Below are positions 46,924-55,396 of a DNA stretch of 59,984 bases, in pieces (position 1 is the first letter of the stretch; every line of letters starts with the position of its first letter). This DNA is from Chitinophagaceae bacterium (GTDB lineage: Bacteria > Bacteroidota > Bacteroidia > Chitinophagales > Chitinophagaceae). The translations under genes and the position numbers were made by a program. The stretch is taken from assembly GCA_024643655.1 (NCBI GenBank), contig JAHEMM010000007.1:1-59984 (forward strand). Direction: 5' to 3'. The notes under the pieces are model-generated. The model searched no databases. It worked only from the letters and a program-made list of their open reading frames with translations, and was not told the origin of the DNA.

Positions 46924-48453
46924 ATGAAGAAATACTTAAATCTTTTTGATCTTAAGCAAAAAGTAGATTATAAAACAGAAATTCTTTCTGGCCTCACTGT
47001 TGCCTTAGCATTGGTTCCTGAAGCGATTGCATTTGCATTTATTGCAGGGTTGTCGCCACTTACTGGGTTATATGCTGCATTTATGATGGGATTAGTAACG
47101 GCTATTTTTGGTGGACGACCTGGAATGATTTCTGGAGCAACTGGTGCTGTAGCTGTAGTAATTGTGGTGTTAGCTAAAAGCGAAGGTGTCGAATATATTT
47201 TTGCAACGGTTGTATTAGCCGGTATAATTCAAATGGCAGCAGGCTTCTTACGATTAGGTAAATTGATACGTTTGGTTCCGCAACCTGTTATTTACGGATT
47301 TGTAAATGGCTTAGCGATTATTATTTTTATGTCACAATTAGATCAGTTTAAAACTGTAGATGGAAATTGGTTGACTGGAACTGCATTGTATATTTTATTG
47401 GCATTAGTTTTTTTAACCATGCTAATAATTTGGGGCTTGCCGAAGTTGACCAAGATAATTCCAGCTTCTTTAGCAGCTATATTGATAGTATTTGGCATTG
47501 TATTCTTTTTTGCAATCGATACAAAAACTGTGGGTGACCTAGCATCCATAAAAGGGGAGTTTCCTCCATTTCACATTCCTAATGTGCCTTTTACATTTGA
47601 AACTTTACAGATAATATTTCCATATGCGGCAATTGTAGCTGGGGTCGGATTAATAGAAAGTTTATTAACACTAAATATTGTTGATGAATTAACAGAAACA
47701 AGAGGAAGAGGTAATAAAGAAGCAGTGGCACAAGGTGCGGCAAATGTTTTATCCGGGTTTTTCTCCGGCATGGGTGGTTGTGCAATGATAGGGCAAAGCT
47801 TAATCAATGTTTCGAATGGGGCTAGAGCAAGACTTTCTGGAATAGTTGCTGCAATTATGCTATTGGTGTTTATCATGTTTGGTTCGGGTTTAATAGAAAA
47901 GGTTCCAATGGCAGCACTTACCGGATTAATGATTATGGTAGCAATTGGAACATTTGAATGGGCTAGCTTCAGAACCTTTACAAAGATGCCCAAATCAGAT
48001 ATTTTTGTGATGGTAGTAGTGACTTTGGTAACAGTATTCTTACATAACCTTGCATTGGCTGTTATAATTGGTGTTATAATATCTGCTCTTGTTTTTGCCT
48101 GGGATAATGCAAAACGAATCCGTGCAAGAAAATCAATTGATGAAAATGGAGTAAAGCATTATGAGATTTACGGTCCGCTTTTTTTTGGATCTATAACAGC
48201 ATTCAATGAAAAATTTGATGTGTTAAACGACCCTGATGAAGTAATCATTGATTTTGCGGAAAGCAGGGTGGTAGACATGTCGGCTATTGAAGCCTTGAAT
48301 AAGATTTCTGAACGTTACCAGAAGGTAAATAAGAAGATACATTTAAAGCATCTTAGTCCGGATTGTAAACAGCTTTTGAAAAATGCAGAAGAAATTATTG
48401 ATGTAAACGTTTTAGAAGATCCAACTTATAAAATTGTAGTAGACAAAGTATAG
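46924..48453 (+). CDS. SulP family anion transporter with STAS domain
   Basis: 509 residues: about 14 hydrophobic segments (about 20-395) and a STAS domain (about 405-509). The SulP opening is EILSGLTVALALVPEAIAFAFIAGLSPLTGLYAAFMMG, and FSGMGGCAMIGQSLINVSNGARARLSG is the signature of the core helices. FAESRVVDMSAIEALNKISERY in the STAS domain resembles the anti-sigma-antagonist helix. Substrate may be sulfate, bicarbonate or another anion. It is preceded by about 280 bases of AT-rich non-coding sequence with no feature I could name. Confidence 0.93.
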   Translation: MKKYLNLFDLKQKVDYKTEILSGLTVALALVPEAIAFAFIAGLSPLTGLYAAFMMGLVTAIFGGRPGMISGATGAVAVVIVVLAKSEGVEYIFATVVLAGIIQMAAGFLRLGKLIRLVPQPVIYGFVNGLAIIIFMSQLDQFKTVDGNWLTGTALYILLALVFLTMLIIWGLPKLTKIIPASLAAILIVFGIVFFFAIDTKTVGDLASIKGEFPPFHIPNVPFTFETLQIIFPYAAIVAGVGLIESLLTLNIVDELTETRGRGNKEAVAQGAANVLSGFFSGMGGCAMIGQSLINVSNGARARLSGIVAAIMLLVFIMFGSGLIEKVPMAALTGLMIMVAIGTFEWASFRTFTKMPKSDIFVMVVVTLVTVFLHNLALAVIIGVIISALVFAWDNAKRIRARKSIDENGVKHYEIYGPLFFGSITAFNEKFDVLNDPDEVIIDFAESRVVDMSAIEALNKISERYQKVNKKIHLKHLSPDCKQLLKNAEEIIDVNVLEDPTYKIVVDKV

Positions 48454-48479
48454 TCAGAATAATTGAGTATACATTTGTT

Positions 48480-49196
48480 TTAAAGGTTCAACACATCTTT
48501 CATGGTAAAGAAACCTTTTTTGTCTTTTACGAATTCTGCTGCCTGCACTGCTCCTGAAGCAAAACCATTTCTACTATGTGCTGTATGTATGATTTCAATA
48601 TCATCAATTACAGAAGAATATTTAACACTATGCGTGCCTGGAGCTGGATCTATACGTTGACTCATGATCTCAAGGTCAGAAGGGTTATCACTTAATTCAT
48701 TAACCCACTTATCTTTTCTTTTAACTTGTTCCAAAACTTGTTCAGCCAGCGTAATAGCTGTACCACTTGGAGCATCCTTTTTTTGTGTATGATGTGTTTC
48801 TTCTAGAATTACTTCATAATCATTTTGAGAGGACATTAACGAGGCAAGCTTTTTATTTAGTTCAAAAAAAATGTTAACTCCGATACTAAAGTTACTCGAG
48901 TAAATGAAGGCACCGTTATTGTCAGCACAAAAAACTTTCATTTCTTCGAGCCTATCTGTCCATCCAGTAGAACCACAGATAACGGGTATGCCGAATTCAA
49001 TACATTTTTTTACATTTTCAAAAGCACTATGCGGGCTTGTGAATTCAATAGCAACATCAGCATTTAATAAATTTTCTTTAGTAAATTCATGAAGATTTGG
49101 TTCATCAATTTTCATAAGAACCTCATGCCCTTTTTTTGTAGCAATCACTTCAATAGCTTTGCCCATTTTGCCATATCCAATTAATGCAATTTTCAT
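48480..49196 (-). CDS. dapB: 4-hydroxy-tetrahydrodipicolinate reductase
   Basis: DapB makes tetrahydrodipicolinate in the lysine/diaminopimelate pathway, which also feeds peptidoglycan synthesis. About 238 residues from the ATG at 49196 (MKIALIGYGKMGKAIE); ten extra upstream codons are unlikely. GYGKMG is the cofactor-binding loop, FTSPHSAFENVKKC follows, and EETHHTQKKDAPSGTAITLAE is the catalytic motif (His-His, Lys). A candidate TATTTTTG box lies about 18 bases upstream on this strand. It ends the parA-parB-DUF5683-dapB run. Confidence 0.96.
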   Translation of the reverse strand: MKIALIGYGKMGKAIEVIATKKGHEVLMKIDEPNLHEFTKENLLNADVAIEFTSPHSAFENVKKCIEFGIPVICGSTGWTDRLEEMKVFCADNNGAFIYSSNFSIGVNIFFELNKKLASLMSSQNDYEVILEETHHTQKKDAPSGTAITLAEQVLEQVKRKDKWVNELSDNPSDLEIMSQRIDPAPGTHSVKYSSVIDDIEIIHTAHSRNGFASGAVQAAEFVKDKKGFFTMKDVLNL

Positions 49197-49268
49197 TTTG
49201 GTGATTTGTAAGTACAAAAATAACAATATTCGAAAAGGAAGCTACTTATACTTTAAGCCTTTAAAAAA

Positions 49269-49919
49269 CTATTTACCAATTTTTAATACCAGACTTAGGC
49301 CGTTTGTTTTAGCCAAATCACTATATCCAGGTTTGAAATGAAGACTAAGATCAGGGCTTACATCAAAACTTTTCAAATGAGCGTCTACAGTAGCATCTAT
49401 AACATTCAAGCCCCAAAGTAAAAGAAATACCAATACTGAGTAATCAATGTCTCTTCGAAACTGATTTCGGTAAAACTTCAACGACTCTTCGGTAATGGGT
49501 ACCAGATTTGGCTTTATACTGGAGAAAAGCGTTGAGTCAGTTTTATTAACCCGCATGTTATATTTTACACGGTAGGCAAATCGAGTATCTTTATATTGAC
49601 TAAGGTTATAAAAAAATACACCAGCACTTATACCCATAGCCCCATAAACTATCGGAAGCTTCCAGTATTTTTTATTATAAATCTGGCCAAGCCCAGGAAA
49701 TATACCTGAACGTATTGCTGCTATTTTAGGACTATGGGCCTTTGTTGCAGAATCATACTTGTTTACAGAAACTTTATTAATACTAACAGCAGTAGTATCA
49801 TTTTTTATTGGTTTTACTAGTACTTCCTCTTCCTGACAAAAAGAAGTAATGCCGAAAAAAGAAAACAATAAGAAAAAACCTGTCGATAAGAATAAGGATA
49901 TTTTACTTCTTTGTATCAT
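49269..49919 (-). CDS. DUF5683 membrane protein
   Basis: 216 residues with a signal-like start (FLSTGFFLLFSFFGITSFC). AAIRSGIFPGLGQIYNKKYWKLPIVYGAMGISAGVFFYNLSQY matches the DUF5683 family, widespread in Bacteroidota and regularly placed between parB and dapB. One or two further membrane segments are at about 153-172. It probably has a cell-envelope role. The gene order supports a real protein, not a shadow. Confidence 0.83.
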   Translation of the reverse strand: MIQRSKISLFLSTGFFLLFSFFGITSFCQEEEVLVKPIKNDTTAVSINKVSVNKYDSATKAHSPKIAAIRSGIFPGLGQIYNKKYWKLPIVYGAMGISAGVFFYNLSQYKDTRFAYRVKYNMRVNKTDSTLFSSIKPNLVPITEESLKFYRNQFRRDIDYSVLVFLLLWGLNVIDATVDAHLKSFDVSPDLSLHFKPGYSDLAKTNGLSLVLKIGK

Positions 49920-50000
49920 GTTTAAAATTCAGTCAGATGCTTTTTTGATAGGGTTTTGAAAAGCATTAGCTAGCAATATAAAATTGGTTATTCTTAATTT

Positions 50001-50918
50001 TTAATCAAGCGGTGCATCCATTTGCCGGAGAATCTTATTCAACTCCTCTTGTGAGTAGTACTCAAGTATGATTTGTCCACTACCATTTCGGCTATGTTTT
50101 AATTTTACCCGGGTACTGAAATGCGATGCTAATTTATCCTCAATTCTTTGAAAAGTAGGGGGTAATTTACTTTTTGAAGATTTTTTAACACCTCCGGTTT
50201 CTTTATAGAGGTTTCGAACTAAGGCTTCGGTTTGTCTTACGGAAAGACCTTTTTCTTTTATTACTTTATAAATATATAATTGCTTATCAATAGTATCTAC
50301 ATTAATAAGAGCTCTGGCATGGCCCATACTGATATTGCCATTACGAACTGCCAATTGAATATCGGGAGGTAATTTTAATAAACGAATGAAATTAGCAACT
50401 GTGCTTCTGTCTTTTCCCATTCTTTCTGCTACCTGTTCTTGCGTAAATTCCAACTCTTCCATCATTCTCTTATAGCTCAATGCAATTTCCATAGCATTGA
50501 GATCCTCTCTTTGTAAATTTTCAAGCAAAGCCAATTCTAAAAGTTGGGCGTCATTTGCCTGACGGATAAAAGCTGGTAAATCAGTTAAACCCGCCAGTTT
50601 AGAGGCTCTCCATCTTCTTTCGCCTGCAATGAGTATATATTTCCCGGTTTTAGTTTTTGTAACAGTTATTGGCTGAATAATGTCATGCAGCTTTATGGAT
50701 TCTGCTAATTCTTGTAATGATTTTTCGTCAAAATCTCTACGAGGTTGTTTTGGATTGGGTTGTATATCTGCAATTGCTATGCGGCTTACACTTGTTGCAT
50801 TTTCAACAACATTAGATTTTAATGAGCCAGTAGTTGTTTTCAGATCAGCATCAATATTTTGAAGCAGCGAACGAATCCCTTTTCCAAGTAGTTCCTTATT
50901 TTGTTTAGGAGTAGACAT
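50001..50918 (-). CDS. parB: Chromosome-partitioning protein ParB
   Basis: 305 residues. The CTPase/N-terminal domain has QPNPKQPRRDFDEKSLQELAESIKLHDIIQPITV and AGERRWRASKLAGL (the GERRxRA CTP-binding box). A helix-turn-helix follows (about 145-200) with YKRMMEELEFTQEQVAERMGKDRSTVANFIRLLKLP. NGNISMGHARALI comes after that, and a short C-terminal dimer domain ends it. It spreads on DNA from parS sites and works with ParA. I found no perfect parS palindrome in the window. Start is the ATG at 50918, 81 bases downstream of parA. Confidence 0.96.
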   Translation of the reverse strand: MSTPKQNKELLGKGIRSLLQNIDADLKTTTGSLKSNVVENATSVSRIAIADIQPNPKQPRRDFDEKSLQELAESIKLHDIIQPITVTKTKTGKYILIAGERRWRASKLAGLTDLPAFIRQANDAQLLELALLENLQREDLNAMEIALSYKRMMEELEFTQEQVAERMGKDRSTVANFIRLLKLPPDIQLAVRNGNISMGHARALINVDTIDKQLYIYKVIKEKGLSVRQTEALVRNLYKETGGVKKSSKSKLPPTFQRIEDKLASHFSTRVKLKHSRNGSGQIILEYYSQEELNKILRQMDAPLD

Positions 50919-50999
50919 TTTTAATTCAGATTATAGACTATAAGTAGTTAGACTAGAAATTTTATTACCCAATCTTTTTTTTGTTTTTGGATTCGTGGC

Positions 51000-51803
51000 T
51001 TATAATTCCAAAATTCTTTCGTCATTCTTAATCTTGGTCAAATCATTTTTTTGTAAAATTTCTTTTGCAAGATTAAGATAATTGATCGAGCCTTTACTAT
51101 TGGCATCGTATAAAATTACAGGCTTTCCTGCACTGGGAGCTTCGGCCAATTTTGAGTTGCGATGAACAATAGTACTAAATACCATGTCTTCGAAGTGTCT
51201 TCTTACTTCACTAACTACTTGATTGCAAAGGCGCAGGCGACCATCATACATAGTCATCAGTATTCCTTCTATTACAAGGGCAGGATTTAGGCGGCTCTGA
51301 ACGATTTTAATAGTATTTAATAATTTGCCTAAGCCCTCTAAAGCAAAGAATTCGCATTGTACAGGCACAGCAACTGAATCAGAGGCTGTTAATGCATTTA
51401 CAGTAATAAGTCCAAGAGAAGGGGAGCAATCAATTATTATAAAATCATAATCTTTTCGGATAGGTTCCAACAAATTCTTCATTACCATTTCCCTGTTAGG
51501 ATAATTGATCATTTCAATTTCAGCGCCAACTAAATCAATGTGAGAAGGTATTAGATCAAGATTCGGTATTTCTGATTTTAAAATAACATCTTTTGCTTTG
51601 GCCTGATTAACCATGCAGTCATATAAGCTTTGTGTAATATTATGCAGATCAAACCCAACACCGGTTGTACTATTTGCTTGTGGATCACCATCTACTAGTA
51701 AAGTCTTAAATTCTAATACAGCAAGACTTGCTGCCAGATTAATAGCGGTTGTTGTTTTGCCAACACCTCCTTTTTGATTTGCTACGCCGATTATTCTTGC
51801 CAT
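51000..51803 (-). CDS. parA: Chromosome-partitioning ATPase ParA
   Basis: 267 residues of the MinD/ParA ATPase fold. The deviant Walker [19 protein letters not shown] (signature Lys11), [35 protein letters not shown] (Walker B) and [16 protein letters not shown] are all present. No DNA-binding N-terminal extension, so it is the chromosomal (Soj) type. It drives parB-parS segregation. The start is the ATG at 51803, facing away from the metallophosphoesterase gene. Confidence 0.97.
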   Translation of the reverse strand: MARIIGVANQKGGVGKTTTAINLAASLAVLEFKTLLVDGDPQANSTTGVGFDLHNITQSLYDCMVNQAKAKDVILKSEIPNLDLIPSHIDLVGAEIEMINYPNREMVMKNLLEPIRKDYDFIIIDCSPSLGLITVNALTASDSVAVPVQCEFFALEGLGKLLNTIKIVQSRLNPALVIEGILMTMYDGRLRLCNQVVSEVRRHFEDMVFSTIVHRNSKLAEAPSAGKPVILYDANSKGSINYLNLAKEILQKNDLTKIKNDERILEL

Positions 51804-51952
51804 TTTGCCGAATACTCCTTGATATTATTTAGATGAATGTGGTAAAATTGCCTATTGAAACTAAGAAAACAAAATTAAGTTTTGCCCATTTATTAGGCTA
51901 ATCTTGCAAAAATAAGCGTTAAGCAAAACAATGTTCATACAATTTACTCAGT

Positions 51953-51960
51953 TAATTTTG
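51953..51960 (+). promoter_or_regulatory. Candidate -7 promoter box (TAATTTTG)
   Basis: Matches TAnnTTTG and lies 10 bases before the metallophosphoesterase ATG at 51971. No good -33 match. Confidence 0.4.
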
Positions 51961-51970
51961 TCTATAATTT

Positions 51971-53239
51971 ATGCGTAATACCCCTTTCTGGTGGATTCTC
52001 ATCAGTTTTATGATTCTTCTTGATATTTACTTCTTTCAGGCATTAAAGGTGCTTGCACAATCTGCGTCCGAACGAACAAGATCAGTCATATACATAAGTT
52101 ATTGGGTTCTGTCAATAAGTGCAATAGTTTTACTCATTATTTTGCCTAATCTGCATTTTGAAAAGCAAGCAAAATTTATCCGAACAACAATATTTTCTTT
52201 AATCGCTGGATTGTTTTTTGCAAAGCTTATTGCGGCTCTTTTTTTTCTTATTGATGATATACGCCGTGGAGTTCAATGGATGGCTGGGAAATTATTCTAT
52301 TCGAAAACAGCAAACAACGAATTACAAACTGGAGAAACTATTTCCCGCTCAGCTTTTTTAAGTTGGGCAGGAATGATTGTAGGAGGTGGATTATTTGGGA
52401 CATTAATCTACGGTCTTGGAAACAAGTATCGTTATCAGATAAAAAGATTGAAACTTAACTATTCAAACTTACCTCCAGCATTCAAAGGATTAAAAGTTGT
52501 TCATATATCCGATATTCACTCTGGCAGTTTCACCAATAAAAATGCAGTTATAAAAGGTGTTGAAAAAATAATGAAGGAAAAGCCGGATTTGATTTTGTTC
52601 ACCGGCGATCTTGTTAATAACATAGCATCTGAGATGGATGAATATATGGATGTTTTTAATAAATTAAATGCTCCGTTGGGTGTTTACTCTACTTTGGGCA
52701 ATCATGATTATGGAGATTATGTAACCTGGGAAAATGCAGAAGAAAAAATTGAAAATTTGAATAAATTAAAAGAAGTTCATCTCCAACTCGGTTGGCGTCT
52801 ATTGATGAATGAACATGTAGTTTTGGAAAAAGGAACTGACGTAATCGCATTATTGGGTGTTGAAAACTGGAGTGCAAAAGCAAGATTCCCTAAATATGGC
52901 AAAATAAAGGATGCTTATTCAGGAACAGAAAAATATCCATTTAAATTATTATTAAGTCATGATCCATCACATTGGAAAGGCGAAGTCTTGGAAAAGTATC
53001 CCGATATTGATCTAACGCTATCCGGGCATACTCATGGTATGCAGTTTGGTGTCGAAATTCCCGGATTTAAGTGGAGTCCAGTCCAGTATGTTTATAAAGA
53101 ATGGGCTGGTTTATATGAAAAAAAATCATCAGAAAAAGTAAGAGCACAAAGGCTATATGTAAACAGAGGATTTGGTTTTATTGGTTATCCTGGTCGGGTA
53201 GGTATATTACCAGAGATTACAGTTATTGAACTTACTTAA
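51971..53239 (+). CDS. Membrane-anchored metallophosphoesterase
   Basis: 422 residues. Four hydrophobic segments in the first 150 residues anchor it in the inner membrane. The calcineurin-like phosphoesterase domain (about 170-420) has all metal motifs: VVHISDIHSGSF, LFTGDLVNN, TLGNHDYGD, LLLSHDP and LSGHTHGMQFG. It resembles the YkuE group and likely acts on a phospholipid or nucleotide-linked substrate at the membrane. Some relatives carry a Tat signal; here an FLSWAGMIVGGG stretch near 120-131 is a membrane helix. Confidence 0.92.
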   Translation: MRNTPFWWILISFMILLDIYFFQALKVLAQSASERTRSVIYISYWVLSISAIVLLIILPNLHFEKQAKFIRTTIFSLIAGLFFAKLIAALFFLIDDIRRGVQWMAGKLFYSKTANNELQTGETISRSAFLSWAGMIVGGGLFGTLIYGLGNKYRYQIKRLKLNYSNLPPAFKGLKVVHISDIHSGSFTNKNAVIKGVEKIMKEKPDLILFTGDLVNNIASEMDEYMDVFNKLNAPLGVYSTLGNHDYGDYVTWENAEEKIENLNKLKEVHLQLGWRLLMNEHVVLEKGTDVIALLGVENWSAKARFPKYGKIKDAYSGTEKYPFKLLLSHDPSHWKGEVLEKYPDIDLTLSGHTHGMQFGVEIPGFKWSPVQYVYKEWAGLYEKKSSEKVRAQRLYVNRGFGFIGYPGRVGILPEITVIELT

Positions 53240-53354
53240 TACGAATTTTCTCTTTTTTTCTATAATAATGAGTTACAATGATTCGTTTTGGAATCTATAT
53301 TTTTCTGTATTAAACTATATTTTAACATAAAAGTCTAAAAATCACATATTTTTT

Positions 53355-53382
53355 CAAAATCCTTTAACCCCTTGGGATTTTG
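53355..53382. repeat. Short hairpin upstream of 53395 gene
   Basis: CAAAATCC and GGATTTTG pair perfectly around a 12-base loop (TTTAACCCCTTG). It ends 12 bases before the ATG of the next gene and would sit in the leader, or it may be another small palindromic element. Confidence 0.45.
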
Positions 53383-53394
53383 CACAACTGCCTG

Positions 53395-54423
53395 ATGATA
53401 AAGAATTGCTATATAATATTGGTTTTTAGCATGATGAGTATAACTGCATATACACAGGTAAAAACTGTTGATACCACTATTTTGCCTATTGAAAATAGTT
53501 TTTTAATAGATACTAGTATTAACTACGAAGACCTTTTTCAGGACTTTGAGGCTTTTATGGATTCAATTTTATCGCCACACAGTTATTTTTTGGCCAACAT
53601 AGCGGTAGGAAAAGGCTTTTATAATTTTGAACGAAAAGCAAATACTGATGCTGCCTCAGAAAAGAAATTAACGTATTCTCCTACTATAGCATATTACCAT
53701 AAATCTGGTTTTGGCATTAATGGAACTGGATATCTAGTGGATGATGGACTCAATATGAATTTATACCAGACTTCAATTACTCCATCATTTGATTACTTAA
53801 AAAATAGAGCGATAGCTACTGGCTTATCCTATACAAAATACTTTACTAAGGATTCTCTTCCTTTTTATACAACGCCATTGCAAAATGAATTGTATGGGTA
53901 CTTTACTTATCGTAAGTCATGGATACGCCCAACAATTGCTTTTAGTTATGGATGGGGTAGCCGAAATGATTATTCAGAAAGGGAAGATCAGATTATTGAT
54001 TTACGATTACGCAGAAGAGGGTTTACTTATATAAATACTGAAGAATCGATAAGTGACTTTTCAATAATTGCAACTATCCGTCATGATTTTTATTGGTTGG
54101 ATGTTTTCACTTTTAAAGATCATATTAGGGTAACTCCACAACTCTCATTTACAAGCGGAACACAAAATTTTGGATTCAATCAAAAATCAAGCAGTTATAT
54201 AAATGTAATACGAAACAATTCAAGTGTGCTGTATAGTACAGAAAATATTTATCTTGATGATCAATTGAAATTTCAACCACTGGCTTTGACAATGCACCTT
54301 CGAGGTGAATATTCTATTGGAAAATTTTTTATTCAACCACAATTTACACTTGACTATTATTTTCCTGCAGAGAATAAAAATTTTAACGCTATTTTTTCTC
54401 TGAATCTTGGAGTGGTTTTTTAA
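53395..54423 (+). CDS. Exported beta-barrel candidate, unknown function
   Basis: 342 residues from the ATG at 53395, which gives signal peptide MIKNCYIILVFSMMSITAYTQ; a TTG at 53380 adds five residues before it. After about residue 65 the sequence alternates strands with turn residues, e.g. SYFLANIAVGKGFYNFERK, ATGLSYTKYFTKD, RPTIAFSYGWGSRNDY, and ends in IFSLNLGVVF with a C-terminal aromatic residue, as outer-membrane barrels do. Family unknown. Confidence 0.75.
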   Translation: MIKNCYIILVFSMMSITAYTQVKTVDTTILPIENSFLIDTSINYEDLFQDFEAFMDSILSPHSYFLANIAVGKGFYNFERKANTDAASEKKLTYSPTIAYYHKSGFGINGTGYLVDDGLNMNLYQTSITPSFDYLKNRAIATGLSYTKYFTKDSLPFYTTPLQNELYGYFTYRKSWIRPTIAFSYGWGSRNDYSEREDQIIDLRLRRRGFTYINTEESISDFSIIATIRHDFYWLDVFTFKDHIRVTPQLSFTSGTQNFGFNQKSSSYINVIRNNSSVLYSTENIYLDDQLKFQPLALTMHLRGEYSIGKFFIQPQFTLDYYFPAENKNFNAIFSLNLGVVF

Positions 54424-54617
54424 TCAACTATTTTTCTTTTTACTTATTCACAAATTAACAAATCTTAACACTTTTAATACAATAGAAAAGGTGGTTTTTT
54501 GTTTTTGATTAATGATTCATCGTTAAAAGATTTTAACAGGTATGAGTTGACACTGGCACTATACTTGAAATTTCTCAGAGTAAATTTCTAGTTACCCAAA
54601 AAATTAAAATAATCAAC

Positions 54618-55202
54618 ATGAAAACAAAATTCCTTTTTCTTTTTGCTGCTGTATTACTATCTCAGGCAATGATGGCTCAGTTTCACATTGGTATTAAAGG
54701 TGGGGCCAATATTACCAAAGTCGATGGTGAATCTTTTAAAGACCAATTTAAATATGGTTATCATTTAGGTGGATTTGCTGAAGTTCGTATGGGAAATAAG
54801 TTTGTTTTACAGCCCGAAGTATTATTCAATCAATATGCTACAAAAGTGGACAGTAATTACAAAAACATATACCAGGATGTTTTTGGAGGTAATAGTAATA
54901 TCAAATTAAATTATCTATCTATTCCGATTGTTGTTAATTACAAATTGATTGGTAGTTTTTTATCACTTCAAGCCGGACCGCAATTTGGTGTCTTAATAGA
55001 TCAAAGTAAAACATTGTTGCAAAATGGAGGCAATGCTTTTAAAGGAGGAGATTTTTCAATGTTGGCAGGTCTTCAATTTAAAATTGCTGCTATACGCATC
55101 AATGGTAGGTATGCTATCGGTTTAAACAATATCAGCGATTTACCCGATGACGGTAAATGGAAAAGCCAAGGGTTTCAGTTATCCGTTGGATTAGCCTTAT
55201 AA
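54618..55202 (+). CDS. Outer-membrane beta-barrel protein (porin family)
   Basis: 194 residues. Signal peptide MKTKFLFLFAAVLLSQAMMAQ, then FHIGIKGGANITKVDGESF, which is typical of the OMP_b-brl_2 type small barrels in Bacteroidota. LQPEVLFNQY, LNYLSIPIVVNYKLIG and LQAGPQFGVLIDQSK are eight-strand repeats, and the C-terminus FQLSVGLAL fits barrel assembly. Function is probably structural or small-solute related. A clear terminator follows. Confidence 0.9.
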   Translation: MKTKFLFLFAAVLLSQAMMAQFHIGIKGGANITKVDGESFKDQFKYGYHLGGFAEVRMGNKFVLQPEVLFNQYATKVDSNYKNIYQDVFGGNSNIKLNYLSIPIVVNYKLIGSFLSLQAGPQFGVLIDQSKTLLQNGGNAFKGGDFSMLAGLQFKIAAIRINGRYAIGLNNISDLPDDGKWKSQGFQLSVGLAL

Positions 55203-55223
55203 AATATTCAATTATTCCTATTT

Positions 55224-55250
55224 AAAAGCCTTCCGGACAGGAAGGCTTTT
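55224..55250 (+). terminator. Rho-independent terminator
   Basis: AAAAGCCTTCC pairs with GGAAGGCTTTT across loop GGACA, followed by more T. It lies 21 bases past the barrel gene. Confidence 0.9.
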
Positions 55251-55396
55251 TTAGTATTATTACTGATTACAAGGGTACACAATTTGTCAGTTTTATAATC
55301 ACAGGCATGAAACTTGGCAATACTGAATTCCCTATATACTTTTACTGCATTCCCTTTGGAAGTGACAGATTGTCTAATAATGAATTGAAATAATAT

